Part shown: piece after piece, positions 5,138 to 6,411 of the stretch | Position numbering within the stretch: position 1 is the first letter of the stretch | Layout: the number at the start of each line of letters is the position of its first letter | NCBI GenBank assembly: GCA_021161685.1 | Contig: JAGHAD010000113.1 | Span: forward strand, 1-6,411 | DNA: 6,411 nt | Origin: Thermoplasmata archaeon | GTDB taxonomy: Archaea; Thermoplasmatota; E2; DHVEG-1; B18-G2 | Direction of reading: 5' to 3' | Notes under the pieces: generated by a model | The model's input: the letters and a program-made list of their open reading frames with translations, nothing else | Told to the model about the DNA's origin: nothing | Database searches by the model: none | Made by a program: the position numbers and the translations under genes

Positions 5138-6188
5138 ATGGAAAGGATAGAGCTATCCCATGGAGCTGGTGGAGAAAGGATGGATCAGCTCATCAGAAAA
5201 TATATACTGAAATACTTAAACATGGAAAGGTTTGAGGTTGGTCTCTCAGCTTTGGATGATTCTGCGATTGTGAATGGAGTGGTTTTTACCACCGATAGCT
5301 ACACGGTAAAACCCCTTTTCTTCCCTGGAGGTGACATAGGCTCTCTTTCGATAGCTGGAACGGTTAATGATCTTGCCGTTATCGGAGCGAAGCCAGTGGC
5401 TCTGTGAACCGCTTTCATCATAGAGGAAGGGTTCAAGGTGAAGGACTTTGAAAGTATCTTGGAGAGCATGAGAGCAACGGCTGAACTCGCTGACGTATGC
5501 ATAGTAACTGGAGACACCAAGGTTGTTGAAAGGGGGAATATTGAAGGGATGGTAATCAACACGTCTGGTATTGGTGTAAGAAGCGAGGGGCTCGATGAGA
5601 ACTTTGAAGTTGTAAGCCAGTATCGAGAGGTTAGCAATCCATGGTTGCTGGATTCGAATCTCAGAGAAGGCGACAAGATCATTCTATCGGGAACCATAGG
5701 GGATCATGGAATCGCCCTTTTATCATCTAGAGAGGGATACGATTTTGATGTTGAGGTAAAATCTGATACAGCTCCTTTAAATAAACTCATGGAAAGGGCT
5801 TTGAAGGTTGGTGGCATCGTCTCGGCAAAGGATCCAACGAGGGGTGGATTGAGCAATGCCTTAAATGAATGGGCGGAGAAGAGCGGAATAGGGAATAGAG
5901 GTGGAGGAAGAATCCATTCCAGTGAAGGATGGCGTTAGGTCTGCCTGCGAGATGCTGGGTATAGACGTGTATTCAGTAGGTAATGAGGGAAAGGTCATTC
6001 TGGGCGTTGTTAGGGAGATGGCTGAGGAGGTTCTTGAAGAGATAAGGAAGGATCCCCTTGGAAGGGATGCACAGATAATAGGAGAGGTCAAGAAAGATTA
6101 TGGAAAGAGGGTTGTCCTAAAAACCAGGATAGGTGGAAAGAGGATTTTGTCAAAGCCGATCGGTGATCCGATACCGAGGATATGCTAA
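5138..6188 (+). pseudogene. hypE: hypE, [NiFe] hydrogenase maturation protein, with one nonsense codon and one frameshift
   Basis: HypE carries a carbamoyl group on its C-terminal cysteine and dehydrates it to the thiocyanate used for the CN ligands of the NiFe site. Repaired, the gene encodes 349 residues, close to family length, with SHGAGG at the N-terminus, LDDSAIV, TTDSYTVKP, the GTVNDLAVIGAKP stretch, VTGDTKVVERG, GTIGDHGIALLSSREG, DPTRGGLSNALNEWAE and the terminal PIPRIC with its essential Cys. Two lesions interrupt it. Codon 90 is TGA (5405-5407), where relatives have Ser in 'LSxxFIIEEG'; one C-to-G change from TCA explains it. One extra base near 5891-5897 then shifts the frame: removing it converts GIGNRGGGRIH into GIGIEVEEESIPVKDG. 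The start is ATG 5138; TTG 5129 is possible but less likely. Unless the lesions are sequence errors, no full-length HypE is made from this copy. Confidence 0.92.
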
Positions 6189-6201
6189 AAATATCGAAAG
6201 A

Positions 6202-6209
6202 TTTAAATA
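6202..6209 (+). promoter_or_regulatory. TATA box for the right-edge gene
   Basis: TTTAAATA preceded by a purine-rich CGAAAGA stretch (a BRE-like context) is centred about 31 nt before ATG 6237. Transcription would begin near 6232, giving a leader of only a few bases. There is no ribosome-binding site in the gap. The TTTTT at 6214-6218 could also help terminate hypE transcription. Confidence 0.55.
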
Positions 6210-6236
6210 TAAGTTTTTGAGACATAGTTAACTGCT

Positions 6237-6411
6237 ATGACAGTTATAACCCTTGATGACCTGTCCCGTGCGATAGCGAATAGGATAGGAATAGATATAG
6301 AAGAAGCGAAGAAGGATGCGAGCTTCGTAATGGACATATTCGGATTCGATGATAGAGTCATCGATAACGTTCTAGATCCTGAAGGTAGGCAGTTGTTCTA
6401 CATACTGGAAG
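6237..6411 (+). CDS. DUF6015-like protein, 3'-truncated by the window
   Basis: 58 codons are visible from ATG 6237, running off the right edge without a stop. The product begins MTVITLDDLSRAIANRIGID and then alternates helical segments rich in Asp/Glu with FVMDIFGFDDRVIDNVLDPE followed by RQLFYILE. This pattern matches, from memory, the small uncharacterised DUF6015 proteins of Thermoplasmatota, which contain 'FVMDIFGYDDRIIDN' and 'DRQLFYMLEE'-type stretches. Function is unknown; nothing visible suggests catalysis or a membrane segment. It has its own TATA box, so it is probably not part of the hydrogenase maturation unit. Being a lineage marker, it is the best taxonomic clue in the window. 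Confidence 0.75.
   Translation, partial: MTVITLDDLSRAIANRIGIDIEEAKKDASFVMDIFGFDDRVIDNVLDPEGRQLFYILE

Noticed and set aside
5405..5407. The hypE TGA as a recoded codon (selenocysteine or tryptophan).
   Set aside because: The aligned residue in relatives is Ser, not Cys or Trp. HypE is not a known selenoprotein, although its homologue SelD can be, with Sec at a different place. TGA ends four clearly real genes here (AhpD-like, small subunit, 30-kDa-type, ferredoxin subunit), so it is a normal stop. The second lesion also argues for damage or error.
5888..5900. Programmed +1 frameshifting in hypE.
   Set aside because: There is no slippery run, slow codon plus stop, or stimulatory structure that I can see, and HypE is not known to be made this way. 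A simple extra base explains it.
5901..6188. A separate small gene starting at GTG 5901.
   Set aside because: It is the C-terminal part of HypE (ending PIPRIC) displaced by the frameshift. Its apparent start codon is an internal Val codon.
1..6411. CRISPR arrays, tRNA or rRNA genes, and long direct repeats.
   Set aside because: Reading through both strands, I saw no regularly spaced repeats, no cloverleaf-like sequence and no rRNA-like segments.

Overview
The window is archaeal and most likely from a thermophilic member of the Thermoplasmatota. Three things point there: ribosome-binding sites of the GAGGTGA type inside a tightly packed operon, TATA-box promoters placed for leaderless transcripts, and a right-hand gene whose N-terminus looks like the DUF6015 family I associate with Thermoplasmatota. 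An Aciduliprofundum-like lineage is a guess, not a demonstrated assignment.

Layout. (1) Positions 1-1163, minus strand: a gene of unrecognised family with nuclease-like motifs. It is interrupted by a -1 frameshift near 228-231, and its true C-terminal part runs off the left edge. (2) Positions 1164-1730: no intact gene. The stretch holds a decayed DDE transposase remnant (about 1293-1646) with two opposite frameshifts and no C-terminus. (3) Positions 1744-4656, plus strand: a compact operon encoding an AhpD/carboxymuconolactone decarboxylase-like protein followed by the four peripheral-arm subunits of a group 4 (Ech-type) [NiFe] hydrogenase: small subunit, 30-kDa-type subunit, large subunit and a 2x[4Fe-4S] ferredoxin subunit. 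(4) Positions 4646-5083, minus strand: a HycI-type hydrogenase maturation protease converging on the operon. (5) Positions 5138-6188, plus strand: hypE, the [NiFe] cyanide-ligand synthesis protein, broken by an in-frame TGA and a +1 frameshift. (6) Position 6237 to the right edge: the start of a DUF6015-like gene.

How the genes work together. The small and large subunits form the hydrogenase core, and the ferredoxin subunit passes electrons between an external ferredoxin and the small-subunit cluster. HypE helps build the Fe(CN)2CO group. The protease trims the large subunit's C-terminal tail after nickel is inserted. The protease and hypE diverge from one shared, palindromic TATA-like element, so two maturation genes may be co-regulated. 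The membrane subunits expected for energy conversion (EchA/NuoL-like and EchB/NuoH-like) are absent, and transposon debris lies just upstream of the operon. The two lesions in hypE raise the question of whether this locus is decaying or the sequence contains errors; the hydrogenase genes themselves are fully open.
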